Shown here piece by piece: positions 7,183-15,975 of a stretch of DNA of 64,000 nucleotides. The DNA is from Caballeronia sordidicola (GTDB lineage Bacteria; Pseudomonadota; Gammaproteobacteria; Burkholderiales; Burkholderiaceae). Position numbers and translations under genes: made by a program. The notes beneath the pieces were generated by a model that did no database searches, was not told where the DNA came from, and saw only the letters and a list, made by a program, of their open reading frames with translations. The stretch is taken from contig NZ_FCOC02000008.1 of the NCBI RefSeq assembly GCF_001544455.2, positions 124,001-188,000 of the forward strand, given 5' to 3'. The number at the start of each line of letters is the position of its first letter. The first letter of the stretch is position 1.

Positions 7183-10011
7183 TCACTTGATATCGAGCCG
7201 CTTTTTCATGGAAGCGGTGATGCGTTGCTTGGTCTTTGCGTAGTCGGCCCACGGGTCGGCCTCGAGTTCATCCAGACGCTCATGCAGGTTGCCGATATTC
7301 CATTGATCGCCGGCCGTGGTGGTCTCGAGTTCATCCCAGCCAATGGGCACCGATGCCCCCATCCCCGGCCGTGCGCGCAACGAGTATGCCGCGACGGTGC
7401 TGGAGCCGCGGTTGTTGCGCAAGTAGTCGACAAATATCTTGTCCTGGCGATTCTGCTTGCCCATCTTCGCCGAGAAATACTTCGGCAACGCGCTGGCCAT
7501 ATGTTGCGCGACCGCTTGCGAGAAACCTTTTATTTCGTCCCAACCGGCTTGCGCAGTGAGCGGCACGACCACGTGCAATCCCTTGCCGCCGCTCGTCTTG
7601 CAAAAGCACACGAGGCCGAGTTCTTTGAGCAGTTCGCGCGTGAGGCGCGCGGCTTCCTTCATCCGGTCCCAGCCGAGTCCTTCGCCGGGGTCAAGGTCGA
7701 ACACCATGCGGTCCGGTTTTTCCAGCTTTGCCGCGAGCGCATTCCACGTATGCATCTCGATCGTGCCCATTTGCGCGGCGCCCACCAGCGCACCGACTGT
7801 TTCAATCGTGATGAGCGCGGGATGGCCAGGATCAATACCGGGATGCTGGGTAACATTCGGGATCGTGAGCTTTTCGCTGTGCTTCTGAAAGAACAGTTCT
7901 CCGCCGATATCCCCTGGCGCCCGCACCAGCGATACCGGCCGGTCCTTCAAATGCGGCAACATCCACGGCGCGACAGCTTCGTAGTAAAGAGCGAGGTCGA
8001 GCTTGCTCGTGCCCGTCGACGGGTCGAGTATGCGATCCGGATGACTGACCTTCACGCCGGCGACCATCTCGGTTCCGGCCGAACCGCGGGAGGTTTTTTT
8101 TGCGGGTGCTTTTTTCGCAGCGGCTTTCCTGGCGGCGGCACTGGTTTTGCTCGCAGACTTCGCCGCGGTTTTTTTCGCGGTTTTTTTCGTGGCCGCCGGG
8201 GCGGCTTCGTCTTCGTCGTTCAACACGACCTCCTCCGTCGATTTCGGCTCTTCCTTCACGATCTCCTTTGCGGGTTTATCGGTTCGCAGGCTGACGAACG
8301 ATGCCTGCCGGACGATCCGCTCCGAAGTCCATTCAGCAAAGTTGCATTCGGCGACAAGCTCAGGTTTCACCCAATGCACCGGCGTGCGGCTGCGTTCTTT
8401 CGGCGCTGACGCGAACGGCATCTTCGCGGTCTCGCGCTTGTCCAGCGCCTTCTTGACATCACGCAGGGTGTTCGCGTCGAAACCGCTGCCCACGCGCCCG
8501 GCATAGTGCAGCTTGCCTTTCGCGTCATGAATGCCGAGCAGCAAGGCACCGAACTCGCCGCGGCTGCCTGTCGGCTCCGAATATCCGCCGATCACGAACT
8601 CCTGACGCCGCCTGCATTTCAGCTTGATCCAGCTACTGCTGCGGCCCGGCGTATAACCGCTGTCGCGACGCTTGCCGATAATGCCTTCCAGCGCCATGTC
8701 GCAAGCGCTTTTCAGCAGATCGTCGGCGCCGAATTCAAAGTCGGCGGAAAAGCGCAGCACGTCGTCATCCAGCGGTTCGAGCAGCGCTTGCAGGATGGCC
8801 CGGCGTTGCACGAGCGGCACGTGGCGCAGGTCGTAGCCGTTCAGGTAAGGGATATCGAAGAAATAGATGGCGATGTCTTGCGGACGATTCGTATCGAAGG
8901 CGTTCTGCAGTTTCTGGAAGTTCGGCAAGTCGTTGTCGTCAAGCACCACGGCTTCGCCGTCGAGCCACGCGTTCTGCACGTCCAGCGTGTCGAGCGCCTT
9001 GACCTGACGGCTGAATTTGTCGGTCCAGTCGTGGCCGTTGCGCGTGAAAAATCGCACCTTCTCCGCCTTCCCACCAGCCTCGCGGTCGATGCGAACCATG
9101 ACCCGATATCCGTCGAACTTGATCTCGTAGGTCCAGTCGCCACTCGATGGCGGCGCGTCAACCAGCGTCGCGAGTTGCGGCTTCATGGTGGCCGGAAGCC
9201 TGGCCTTGACCGCGTCCTGGATGGCCGGGTTATCGGCGAGCGTTCGGAGCGACTCACCGCTCCTGTTCGCCACGATATCCGGCCTCGGCCGCTCGGGACT
9301 CTTGCCTTGATCCTTGACGGCCGGCCGTTTCGGCGATGGCGCGGCTTTCGTGGTCCTGGCGGCGTTCTTGCGCTCGGCGCGCTCGCGCACCTCACCGCTT
9401 TTCGTACGCGCGCCAAGCGAATCGCTCATCACGCTGCCGGGCTTCTTCACCAGTACGTCGTAGTCGGCTTCGCTGCGGGCTTCGTCGTCGCGCTCCTTGA
9501 TGAGCAGCCACTGTTCCTTGTCGCTGTTGCCGCGCATGTGGCTGCGAACGAGCGTCCAGCCGCCCTGCAGCTTTTCGCCGTGAAGCACGAACTTGAGCTT
9601 GCCCTTTTCATAGGTGGCGCGCGCTTCGTCAATGCTCCCGCTTTGCGGCGCCCACGTCCCGCGATCCCACACGATCACGCTGCCGGCGCCATAATTGCCC
9701 TCGGGAATATCACCTTCGAACGAACCGTAATCGATCGGATGGTCTTCCACATGCACGGCAAGCCTTTTCACCGACGGATCCAGGCTCAGACCCTTCGGCA
9801 CGGCCCAGGACTTGAGGGTGCCATCGAGTTCGAGCCGGAAGTCGTAGTGCAGGCGGCGCGCGTCGTGCTCCTGGATGACGAATGAAAGCGCGCTCGCCTG
9901 AGCCTTTTTCGATGCGCGTCTGGCCCTGGCCTTCTCGGCGGCGTCGCCGGAAGGCTCGGGCGTCTGATTGAAACGCCGCATGCGCTGATAGGTTTCGAGT
10001 TTTCCGGCCAT
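7183..10011 (-). CDS. ligD: Multifunctional DNA ligase D (phosphoesterase-ligase-polymerase)
   Basis: 942 residues from the ATG at 10011. Order: 3'-phosphoesterase domain (about 40-190; His49, His55 and Asp57 in the EHDARRLHYD motif), a charged spacer (about 200-250), ATP-dependent ligase (about 275-585; adenylated Lys298 in YEIKFDGYR), a Lys/Ala-rich linker (about 605-645), and the primase-like polymerase (about 650-930; metal-binding DLDPGEG, then TSGGKGLHV). This is the PE-LIG-POL arrangement known from several proteobacteria. It repairs double-strand breaks with Ku. It begins 28 bases after the ku stop on the same strand. The in-frame upstream extension is Arg-rich and overlaps ku, so the later ATG was chosen. 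Confidence 0.95.
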   Translation of the reverse strand: MAGKLETYQRMRRFNQTPEPSGDAAEKARARRASKKAQASALSFVIQEHDARRLHYDFRLELDGTLKSWAVPKGLSLDPSVKRLAVHVEDHPIDYGSFEGDIPEGNYGAGSVIVWDRGTWAPQSGSIDEARATYEKGKLKFVLHGEKLQGGWTLVRSHMRGNSDKEQWLLIKERDDEARSEADYDVLVKKPGSVMSDSLGARTKSGEVRERAERKNAARTTKAAPSPKRPAVKDQGKSPERPRPDIVANRSGESLRTLADNPAIQDAVKARLPATMKPQLATLVDAPPSSGDWTYEIKFDGYRVMVRIDREAGGKAEKVRFFTRNGHDWTDKFSRQVKALDTLDVQNAWLDGEAVVLDDNDLPNFQKLQNAFDTNRPQDIAIYFFDIPYLNGYDLRHVPLVQRRAILQALLEPLDDDVLRFSADFEFGADDLLKSACDMALEGIIGKRRDSGYTPGRSSSWIKLKCRRRQEFVIGGYSEPTGSRGEFGALLLGIHDAKGKLHYAGRVGSGFDANTLRDVKKALDKRETAKMPFASAPKERSRTPVHWVKPELVAECNFAEWTSERIVRQASFVSLRTDKPAKEIVKEEPKSTEEVVLNDEDEAAPAATKKTAKKTAAKSASKTSAAARKAAAKKAPAKKTSRGSAGTEMVAGVKVSHPDRILDPSTGTSKLDLALYYEAVAPWMLPHLKDRPVSLVRAPGDIGGELFFQKHSEKLTIPNVTQHPGIDPGHPALITIETVGALVGAAQMGTIEMHTWNALAAKLEKPDRMVFDLDPGEGLGWDRMKEAARLTRELLKELGLVCFCKTSGGKGLHVVVPLTAQAGWDEIKGFSQAVAQHMASALPKYFSAKMGKQNRQDKIFVDYLRNNRGSSTVAAYSLRARPGMGASVPIGWDELETTTAGDQWNIGNLHERLDELEADPWADYAKTKQRITASMKKRLDIK

Positions 10012-10039
10012 CGGCGGGTCCGCTTGGGTGGTGCGTTCT

Positions 10040-10963
10040 TCAGGCGCGTTTGCGGCGCGTGGCCGTCTTGCGCGCGGGTTTCGCCGCGGCAGCCGGTTCC
10101 TCCGCATCCGATGCATCGTCGTCGCTGCCGGACGCTGTCGCCTTCGAGCCACGCTTGGCCGCGGGCTTGCCCTTCTTCAAGCTGCGCTTGAGCAACTCCG
10201 ACAAATCCAGAATCTCCGCCGACGACTTGCGCGGCGTGCCGTCCTCGACCTCGGACACTTCCTCCGTCTTGCCTTCCTTCACCTTCTTCTCGACCAGCGC
10301 CATGATGTCTTCGCGAAACGTATCGTGGTAGTCGTGCGGGTTCCACGTATCGCTCATGTCGTCTATCAGCCGCTGCGCCATCTCCAGCTCTTTCGGCGTC
10401 ACGCCGGCTTTCTTCGGGTCTTCGTCGGGCAGCTTGAACTGATCGAAATCGCGCACTTCGTCGGCCCAGCGCAAGGTGTTGAGCGCCAGCGCCGGACCGA
10501 CCGGAATCAGCGCCGCCAGATGCTGCTTGTTATGCAGCACCACACTCGCGATACCGACTTTCCCCGACGCCTTCAACGCGTCGCGCAGGAGCGCATAGAC
10601 CTTCTCGCCCTTGCGGTCGGGCGCGAGGTAATACGGCGTATCGAGGGAAAGAAACGAAATGTCGGGCGCCTCGACGAACGCGAGGATATCGACGGTTTGC
10701 GTCGATTCGGGATTGGCCGAGCGGATCTCTGCGTCGCTCATCACGACGTACTTCCCTTTCTCGTATTCAAAACCGCGCACGATATTCTCGCGCGTGACGT
10801 CCTTGCCCGTGTTCTTGTTGAACTGCTTGTAGCCGATGGGATCCATCGAGCGTTTATCGAGCAGGTTGAAGCCGACTTTCTCCGACTGTGTAGCCGGATA
10901 AAGCTGTACGGGGACGTGGACCAGCCCGAAGCTGATCGCGCCTTTCCAGATCATGTGTGGCAT
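10040..10963 (-). CDS. ku: Ku end-binding protein for non-homologous end joining
   Basis: 307 residues beginning MPHMIWKGAISFGLVHVP, the standard bacterial Ku N terminus; an upstream in-frame start at 11011 adds residues that are not family-like. The core Ku barrel region is followed by a basic, low-complexity C-terminal tail (KRGSK, then Ala-rich, ending RKTATRRKRA). Bacterial Ku homodimers thread onto DNA ends and recruit LigD; basic tails help DNA binding and bridging. It is transcribed immediately ahead of ligD, so the two form an operon. Confidence 0.95.
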   Translation of the reverse strand: MPHMIWKGAISFGLVHVPVQLYPATQSEKVGFNLLDKRSMDPIGYKQFNKNTGKDVTRENIVRGFEYEKGKYVVMSDAEIRSANPESTQTVDILAFVEAPDISFLSLDTPYYLAPDRKGEKVYALLRDALKASGKVGIASVVLHNKQHLAALIPVGPALALNTLRWADEVRDFDQFKLPDEDPKKAGVTPKELEMAQRLIDDMSDTWNPHDYHDTFREDIMALVEKKVKEGKTEEVSEVEDGTPRKSSAEILDLSELLKRSLKKGKPAAKRGSKATASGSDDDASDAEEPAAAAKPARKTATRRKRA

Positions 10964-11086
10964 TGCGCTGTGACCTTCTGGCTGGTATCGGCGTTGCAGT
11001 CGACGGTTCATGAACCGCGCAAGGAGCGCGGACCGTCATTGCGTCGCAGAAAACGTGCCAGATGGAAAACGCTGCGAGCCGGAGTT

Positions 11087-11644
11087 TTACTTGCGGCTCG
11101 CGCTGACGGTGAGCCTTGTACCGTCGCTGAGCGTCAGCGATTTTTCCGCACCGCCGGTGGGCATCGTGAAATGCACCATCTGGCTGAAGGAATTGTCGGT
11201 GGGGCATTGCAGTTTCTTGCCCGCTACCGTGACTGTTGTCGCCGCGCGCGGCGCGTGGCCCTGGAAGTTCAACTGGACATCGGCGTCGCCGTTACTGGCA
11301 ATCACCGCGGAAAAGCGGATCTTCACTTGGCGCACCGTCACACCAATGGCGTTGCGGATGGAGCCCACGTCCGGGCATGTATCCGGGACGTTTTGCGCAC
11401 CGCCGGCAGGTTTGCTTTGCCACGTGAAGTCATCGGTCTGTCCGGAGCGGATCGTGCGCGTTTCCTGCTCGTTGCCCCACGCCTTCGACACCATCTTGAC
11501 CGTGTATTTGATCGGGCCGTCGTTGGCGACTTCCGACATCACCTTGATGCCCGGCGTCGCATGCGCCGACGAAGCAAGAAAGCCCAGCGCCAGGGCCACG
11601 CTGGCAACCCGGTGAAACCGAACGAAATCCAGACGATCGATCAT
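11087..11644 (-). CDS. Exported hypothetical protein
   Basis: 185 residues from the ATG at 11644. The N terminus has a charged start, a hydrophobic stretch (VASVALALGFLASSAHA) and a plausible signal peptidase site after SAHA, so it is probably periplasmic. The mature part has two cysteines in a window around DTCPDVGSIRN and another in KKLQCPTDN, compatible with a disulfide. The C-terminal half is beta-rich (FTMPTGGAEKSLTLSDGT). No enzyme motif is visible and I do not assign a family. It stands alone, in the same orientation as ku but 123 bases upstream of it. Confidence 0.7.
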   Translation of the reverse strand: MIDRLDFVRFHRVASVALALGFLASSAHATPGIKVMSEVANDGPIKYTVKMVSKAWGNEQETRTIRSGQTDDFTWQSKPAGGAQNVPDTCPDVGSIRNAIGVTVRQVKIRFSAVIASNGDADVQLNFQGHAPRAATTVTVAGKKLQCPTDNSFSQMVHFTMPTGGAEKSLTLSDGTRLTVSASRK

Positions 11645-11834
11645 GCGTTGCCCTCCGTTTGCAGCCGTCACGCGAAAAGCACGAATCCCGGAGAGACCAG
11701 GAACGGCGCCCGAGGAAGCTCGGACCGCGCGCAAGGCGCGTCCAGTCTAGCGCGACGCGCACTGCGGGCTTCTCATGGGAAACCCGCGGCGCACTCGGCG
11801 TGCAACGCAACAGCGCATCGGTTCAGGCGGCGAA

Positions 11835-12851
11835 TCAGAAGCCCGTCAGCACCAGCTTGCCGATCGCGCGCCCTTCTTCCAGAAGGCGATGCGCCTCGCG
11901 CAGGTTCGCCGCGTTGATCTTGCCGAGATCACGGCCGAGCGTCGTCTTGATCGTGCCTGCGTCGATCAGTCGCGCCACTTCCGTCAGCAGCTTGTGCTGT
12001 TCGATCATGTCCGGCGTACCGAACATGGCGCGCGTGAACATGAATTCCCAGTGGAACGCAGCGCTCTTTGCCTTCAGCAATTCGACCGCAATCGGCTTGC
12101 TGTTTTCCACGATCGTGCAAATACCGCCTTGCGGCGCGATGACCGCGGCGGCGGCCGGGAAATGCTTGTCGGTATCGTTAAAGATGAGCACGTAGTCCAC
12201 TTGCTCGAAGCCGGCGTCTTTCAATTGCTTCGGCATGTCGCCGAAATGATCCACGATGTGATCCGCGCCCAGTTCCGTCGCCCATTTCGCCGATTCCGGC
12301 CGCGACGCGGTTGCGATCACCTTCAGCTTCGCCACTTTCTTCGCAAGCTGAATGCCGATGGAACCCACGCCGCCCGCGCCGCCCACGATCAGCACGGACT
12401 TGCCCGCATCCTGCCCTTGCGCCGATACCCCAAGCCGGTCGAACAGCGCTTCCCAGGCAGTGATGGTGGTAAGCGGCAAAGCGGCGGCATGCGAGAAATC
12501 AAGCGACGCCGGCTTCTTGCCAACGATGCGTTCATCGACGAGATGGAATTCGCTGTTCGTGCCGGGCCGCGTGATGCTGCCCGCATAGAACACCTGGTCG
12601 CCGACCTTGAAAAGCGTGACGTCCGGGCCAACCGCTTCCACCGTGCCCGATGCATCCCAGCCCAGCACGCGCGACGACTCTTCAACCTTGTCCTTGGGCG
12701 CACGGACTTTTGTATCGACGGGATTTACGCCGATCGCTTCAACTTTCACCAGCAGGTCGTGACCGGTTGGCGCGGGTTTGTCGATCTCGACATCCGTCAG
12801 CGATTCGGGATTGGAAATTGGAAGGTAACGAGTCAGGGCAACGGCTTTCAT
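11835..12851 (-). CDS. Zinc-type alcohol dehydrogenase / quinone oxidoreductase family protein
   Basis: 338-codon frame (337 residues) of the medium-chain dehydrogenase superfamily. GroES-like N-terminal part (EAIGVNPVDTKVRAP), then the Rossmann nucleotide-binding region with VLIVGGAGGVGSIGIQLA and the NADPH-side sequence ATASRPES. The Cys and His ligands of true zinc alcohol dehydrogenases are mostly missing, as in the quinone-oxidoreductase-like branch (TIGR02817-type). It probably reduces a small quinone, enal or ketone with NADPH; the substrate cannot be read from sequence. The ATG at 12851 fits the family start (MKAVALTRY) and follows a GGAG-like ribosome site. Confidence 0.9.
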   Translation of the reverse strand: MKAVALTRYLPISNPESLTDVEIDKPAPTGHDLLVKVEAIGVNPVDTKVRAPKDKVEESSRVLGWDASGTVEAVGPDVTLFKVGDQVFYAGSITRPGTNSEFHLVDERIVGKKPASLDFSHAAALPLTTITAWEALFDRLGVSAQGQDAGKSVLIVGGAGGVGSIGIQLAKKVAKLKVIATASRPESAKWATELGADHIVDHFGDMPKQLKDAGFEQVDYVLIFNDTDKHFPAAAAVIAPQGGICTIVENSKPIAVELLKAKSAAFHWEFMFTRAMFGTPDMIEQHKLLTEVARLIDAGTIKTTLGRDLGKINAANLREAHRLLEEGRAIGKLVLTGF

Positions 12852-13186
12852 GGGTAGCTCCTTCAAGGTTGAGCATGGACTGCAAGGCATGAACCCATCT
12901 TATTGAAATGCAGCTTCGCAGAGAACCACGGTAATCAATAAAACATCTTCAGCCAGAGCACGAAAATCGTCAAAGCTACCAGACATTCCTGACCGATGCG
13001 CATAGGACAAGTCAGGAGTTCATCTCGAAAGAATAGAAATAGGAGTTTGCTTATTTTTGAGCGTCTCGGCTGGTTTGATTATCTGAATGCACCGACCGCG
13101 AAACCGATTTTTGAATAGCACGATTCACTATTTACGGGTGTACAAAATAAGCCTTGTACAATCCGTTTTTTGGGGGTACATTATTA
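12852..13186. other. AT-richer intergenic region between the dehydrogenase and brnT
   Basis: 335 bases, visibly richer in A and T than the genes on either side. It must hold the dehydrogenase promoter (leftward) and the brnTA promoter (rightward). The right end carries the inverted repeat described separately. No reading frame in it looks coding. Confidence 0.6.
13139..13180 (+). promoter_or_regulatory. Probable BrnA operator upstream of brnT
   Basis: TGTACAA and TTGTACA form a perfect inverted repeat with an 8-base spacer at 13139-13160, and a third GTACA half-site lies at 13176-13180, seven bases before the brnT ATG. BrnTA modules are autoregulated through the ribbon-helix-helix antitoxin, so this is the likely binding site. 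The assignment to BrnA is inferred from position. Confidence 0.55.
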
Positions 13187-13456
13187 ATGCCGATCTCATA
13201 CAACGCGTTGAAGAATGAGATGAATATCCGGGACCGTGGTTTGTCCTTCGAGGCGGTACGCGACCTGGACATGTCGAGTGCGCTGATTGTCGAAGACACC
13301 CGGAAGGGTTATGAAGAGCGGCGTTTTCAGGCGCTCGGTTTGATCGAAGCCCGGCTTCACATGCTGGTATTCACACCGCGGGGCAACAAAATGCACGTCA
13401 TCAGCCTGCGAAAAGCGAACATACGTGAGATCAAGAGATATGAACAAGCACAGTAA
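13187..13456 (+). CDS. brnT: BrnT-family toxin (ribonuclease)
   Basis: 89 residues. The family pattern is clear: an N-terminal N-x-R-x-x-GLSFE region, the EERRFQALGLIEARL strand-turn, the VFTPRG motif and the ending ISLRKANIREIKRYEQA. BrnT has a RelE-like fold and cleaves RNA, halting translation during stress; it is held in check by BrnA. The ATG at 13187 gives the usual length; the frame extends upstream to 13154 but that would run through the operator. The brnA start lies inside its last codons. Confidence 0.9.
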   Translation: MPISYNALKNEMNIRDRGLSFEAVRDLDMSSALIVEDTRKGYEERRFQALGLIEARLHMLVFTPRGNKMHVISLRKANIREIKRYEQAQ

Positions 13457-13733
13457 GACAGAAGCGCTGGACGACAACCCGGAATGGACCGACGCGGAAT
13501 TCGCCCAGGCGCGTCCCGCTGCCGAGGTGTTGCCGGAGCTATATGGACAGGAACGCGCCCGGGAACTGATGCGTCCGCGCGGACGGCCGAAGCTCGAAAA
13601 TCCGAAACTGCCTGTCAAGCTGCGCATCGATCCAGACGTGGTCGACGCGTACAAAGCGCAGGGAGATGGCTGGCAAACGCGCATGAACGCCGCGTTGCGT
13701 CACTACGCGAAGTCTCACGGGTTGATGCGCTGA
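13440..13733 (+). CDS. brnA: BrnA-family antitoxin
   Basis: 97 residues from the ATG at 13440, overlapping brnT by 17 bases. The N-terminal half is acidic and should wrap BrnT (NPEWTDAEFAQARP). The C-terminal half is the DNA-binding ribbon-helix-helix segment (PVKLRIDPDVVDAYKAQG, then WQTRMNAALRHYAKSHG). It neutralises BrnT and represses the shared promoter. An alternative start at 13425 is possible. The 3' end converges on the P450 gene with about 20 bases between stops. Confidence 0.92.
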   Translation: MNKHSKTEALDDNPEWTDAEFAQARPAAEVLPELYGQERARELMRPRGRPKLENPKLPVKLRIDPDVVDAYKAQGDGWQTRMNAALRHYAKSHGLMR

Positions 13734-13752
13734 AAACGTGCCGCCCATCCCG

Positions 13753-14970
13753 TCATTCCACACGTACCCGCGCCGTCACGAATCCTCGAAATCGCGCGCG
13801 GGCAGCGCGTGATGGTTCACTAGCCAGCCCATACGCAGGAAAGCGCGCCACGAATCGCCCGATCGCAATCCGGGCTTCAAGACGCGCCAACGATAACCCC
13901 GCACACTGGTGAATGCCGAATCCAAACGCGAGGTGCCGGTTCGGCGCTCGGGTGATATCGAACTTATCGGCGTGATCGAATTGCTCGGGGTCGCGGTTCG
14001 CCGCGCCAATGCAAAGCGTCACGGGCGTCCCGCGCGCCACCGCAACGTCCGCAATCTGTGTGTCCACGGTTGCTATCCGGTTACCTAGCTGATTTGAACT
14101 CTCGTAACGCAGGCATTCCTCGATTGCGCTTTCTATCAGCGCTGGCTGAGCAAGGAGGCGCGCGCGTTGCTCCGGCCATTGCGCGAGCAAGACGATGCCG
14201 TTACCAATCAGGTTGGTAGTCGTTTCGTGACCGCCGTTCAGGATAAAGATGCAGTTGTGCAGCAGTTCCGCCTCATTCAGCCGCTCTCCGTCAGACTCGC
14301 TTTGAATGAGCCGAGTCAGAACATCATGCTGCGGATCACCTGGTTTTTCGCGTCGGCGCGCGACCAGTGTCACGAGGTAATCGATGAACTCCGTCACCGC
14401 GCGGTTTCCCGTTTCATGCTGCTGCGCCGTGAGCGCCGGTTCGAGCGCGCCGAGAATCGCGAGCGACCATTCGCGCAGCGGTGCACGTTCGTCGTGAGGC
14501 ACATTGAGCAGATTGCCGATCACCTCGACTGGAATCGCCGATGCAAACCCATCGATCAGGTCTATTTCGCCGCGCGCGGCCGCCCGGTCGAGCAAGCCAT
14601 CCACCAGGCGCACGAGGCCGGGTTCCATCGCGGCGATCGCGCGTGCTGTCAGCGCGCCTGAAATGAGCTTGCGCACGCGCGCGTGGCGCGGCGGGTCGTT
14701 GAAGACGAGGCTGGTCGTGTGGTGCGCGAAAAGCGGTGTGTCAACGCCGTACTTCGGACCAAACTCCACAGTCTTGTCCGAGCTGAAGGTCTTCGGATCG
14801 CGATAGACGGCCTGTACGTCCTTGTATCGCGTGAGAAAGAGCGAACCGTCGGGCATTTTCCTGATTGGCTCGGCGGCGCGCAACGCGTCGTAGACCGGAT
14901 ACGGATCGGCGTAGAACGCAGCGTCGAGCTGGCGAAGGTCGAAGGCACGCGCGCGTTCGGTCGGGGTCAT
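13753..14970 (-). CDS. Cytochrome P450
   Basis: 405 residues of a soluble bacterial P450. The oxygen-binding helix I motif (GGHETTTN), the ExxR motif in EECLRYES and the heme loop FGFGIHQCAG with its axial Cys are all present, so it should be a functional monooxygenase. No ferredoxin or reductase gene is adjacent, so electrons must come from elsewhere. The start at 14970 (MTPTERARAF) fits the family; the frame continues 20 codons upstream. It is divergent from serB (128 bases apart) and convergent with brnA. The substrate is unknown. Confidence 0.92.
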   Translation of the reverse strand: MTPTERARAFDLRQLDAAFYADPYPVYDALRAAEPIRKMPDGSLFLTRYKDVQAVYRDPKTFSSDKTVEFGPKYGVDTPLFAHHTTSLVFNDPPRHARVRKLISGALTARAIAAMEPGLVRLVDGLLDRAAARGEIDLIDGFASAIPVEVIGNLLNVPHDERAPLREWSLAILGALEPALTAQQHETGNRAVTEFIDYLVTLVARRREKPGDPQHDVLTRLIQSESDGERLNEAELLHNCIFILNGGHETTTNLIGNGIVLLAQWPEQRARLLAQPALIESAIEECLRYESSNQLGNRIATVDTQIADVAVARGTPVTLCIGAANRDPEQFDHADKFDITRAPNRHLAFGFGIHQCAGLSLARLEARIAIGRFVARFPAYGLASEPSRAARARFRGFVTARVRVE

Positions 14971-15098
14971 GCGGGTCTCCGGTCTATATTCCGACGTTGA
15001 TGATAACGGCGCTGCGCGTGCATCCGCCATCGGTCGGGACCATTACAATGTCGGTCTTTCGCGCGTTTTCCTCTCGTCAAACTCTTTCGCCGCCCGTC

Positions 15099-15944
15099 AT
15101 GAACCTTGTCATCCAAAGCCTGGAACCGATTGCCGATACCCATCTGAAACCGCTCGCCGCCCTCGCCCGCTCGCGGCAAACGGAACGTGCGGCAGCGGAT
15201 GGCACGGTGCTTAAGTTAAGCGGCGCTGATCCGCTGCAACGGCCGGACATCGATGCGTATTGCGGCACGCATCGGCTGGACTACGCGTTCATGGCGCCAG
15301 GCGCGCGCCTTGCCGACTTCGGTCTCGTTGCAATGGACATGGATTCGACGCTGATCACGATTGAATGCATCGACGAAATCGCGGACTTTTGCGGCCTGAA
15401 GGCGGAAGTCGCGGCGATCACAGAAGCATCGATGCGTGGCGAAATCAAGGACTTCAACGAAAGCCTGACGCGTCGCGTCGCGCTGCTGAAGGGACTTGAT
15501 GCAAGCGCGCTCGAACGCGTGTACGAGGAACGGCTGCGTCTGTCGCCGGGGGCGGAAACAATGCTCGCCGAGGTCCGCGCCGCCGGTCTGAAAACGCTGC
15601 TGGTTTCCGGCGGATTCACGTTCTTCACCGAAAAATTGAAAGCACGCCTCGGACTCGATTTCACGCGCGCGAACACGCTCGAAATCGTCGATGGGAAACT
15701 GACCGGCAAGGTGATTGGCGAGATCGTCAACGCCGAGGTGAAAGCACGCACGTTGCGCGAAACCTGCGCTCAGCTAGGCATCGATCCGGGGCGAACCATC
15801 GCCATGGGCGATGGTTCGAACGATCTGAAGATGATGGCGGAGGCGGGGTTATCGGTGGCGTTCCGGGCGAAGCCGGTCGTGCGGGAAGCAGCGACGCTGG
15901 CGTTGAACTTTGTAGGACTGGACGGATTGTTGAAGCTATTTTAA
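15099..15944 (+). CDS. serB: Phosphoserine phosphatase
   Basis: 281 residues, haloacid dehalogenase superfamily. The catalytic loop MDMDSTLI, the EECIDEIAD-type substrate cap region (ECIDEIADFCG), the SGGFT motif and the C-terminal GDGSNDLKMM metal site are intact. It hydrolyses phosphoserine, the last step of serine synthesis. The N-terminal part before about residue 75 is the regulatory-like extension seen in longer SerB proteins. It converges with metC across a hairpin terminator. Confidence 0.95.
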   Translation: MNLVIQSLEPIADTHLKPLAALARSRQTERAAADGTVLKLSGADPLQRPDIDAYCGTHRLDYAFMAPGARLADFGLVAMDMDSTLITIECIDEIADFCGLKAEVAAITEASMRGEIKDFNESLTRRVALLKGLDASALERVYEERLRLSPGAETMLAEVRAAGLKTLLVSGGFTFFTEKLKARLGLDFTRANTLEIVDGKLTGKVIGEIVNAEVKARTLRETCAQLGIDPGRTIAMGDGSNDLKMMAEAGLSVAFRAKPVVREAATLALNFVGLDGLLKLF

Positions 15945-15971
15945 AGGCGGTTTTACAGGCCACCTTTAAAA
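15939..15971. terminator. Hairpin between convergent serB and metC
   Basis: TTTTAAAGGCGG pairs with CCACCTTTAAAA over a 9-base loop with one mismatch. The A/T flanks give a T-run on both strands, so it can terminate serB and metC transcription. Confidence 0.6.
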
Positions 15972-15975
15972 CGTT

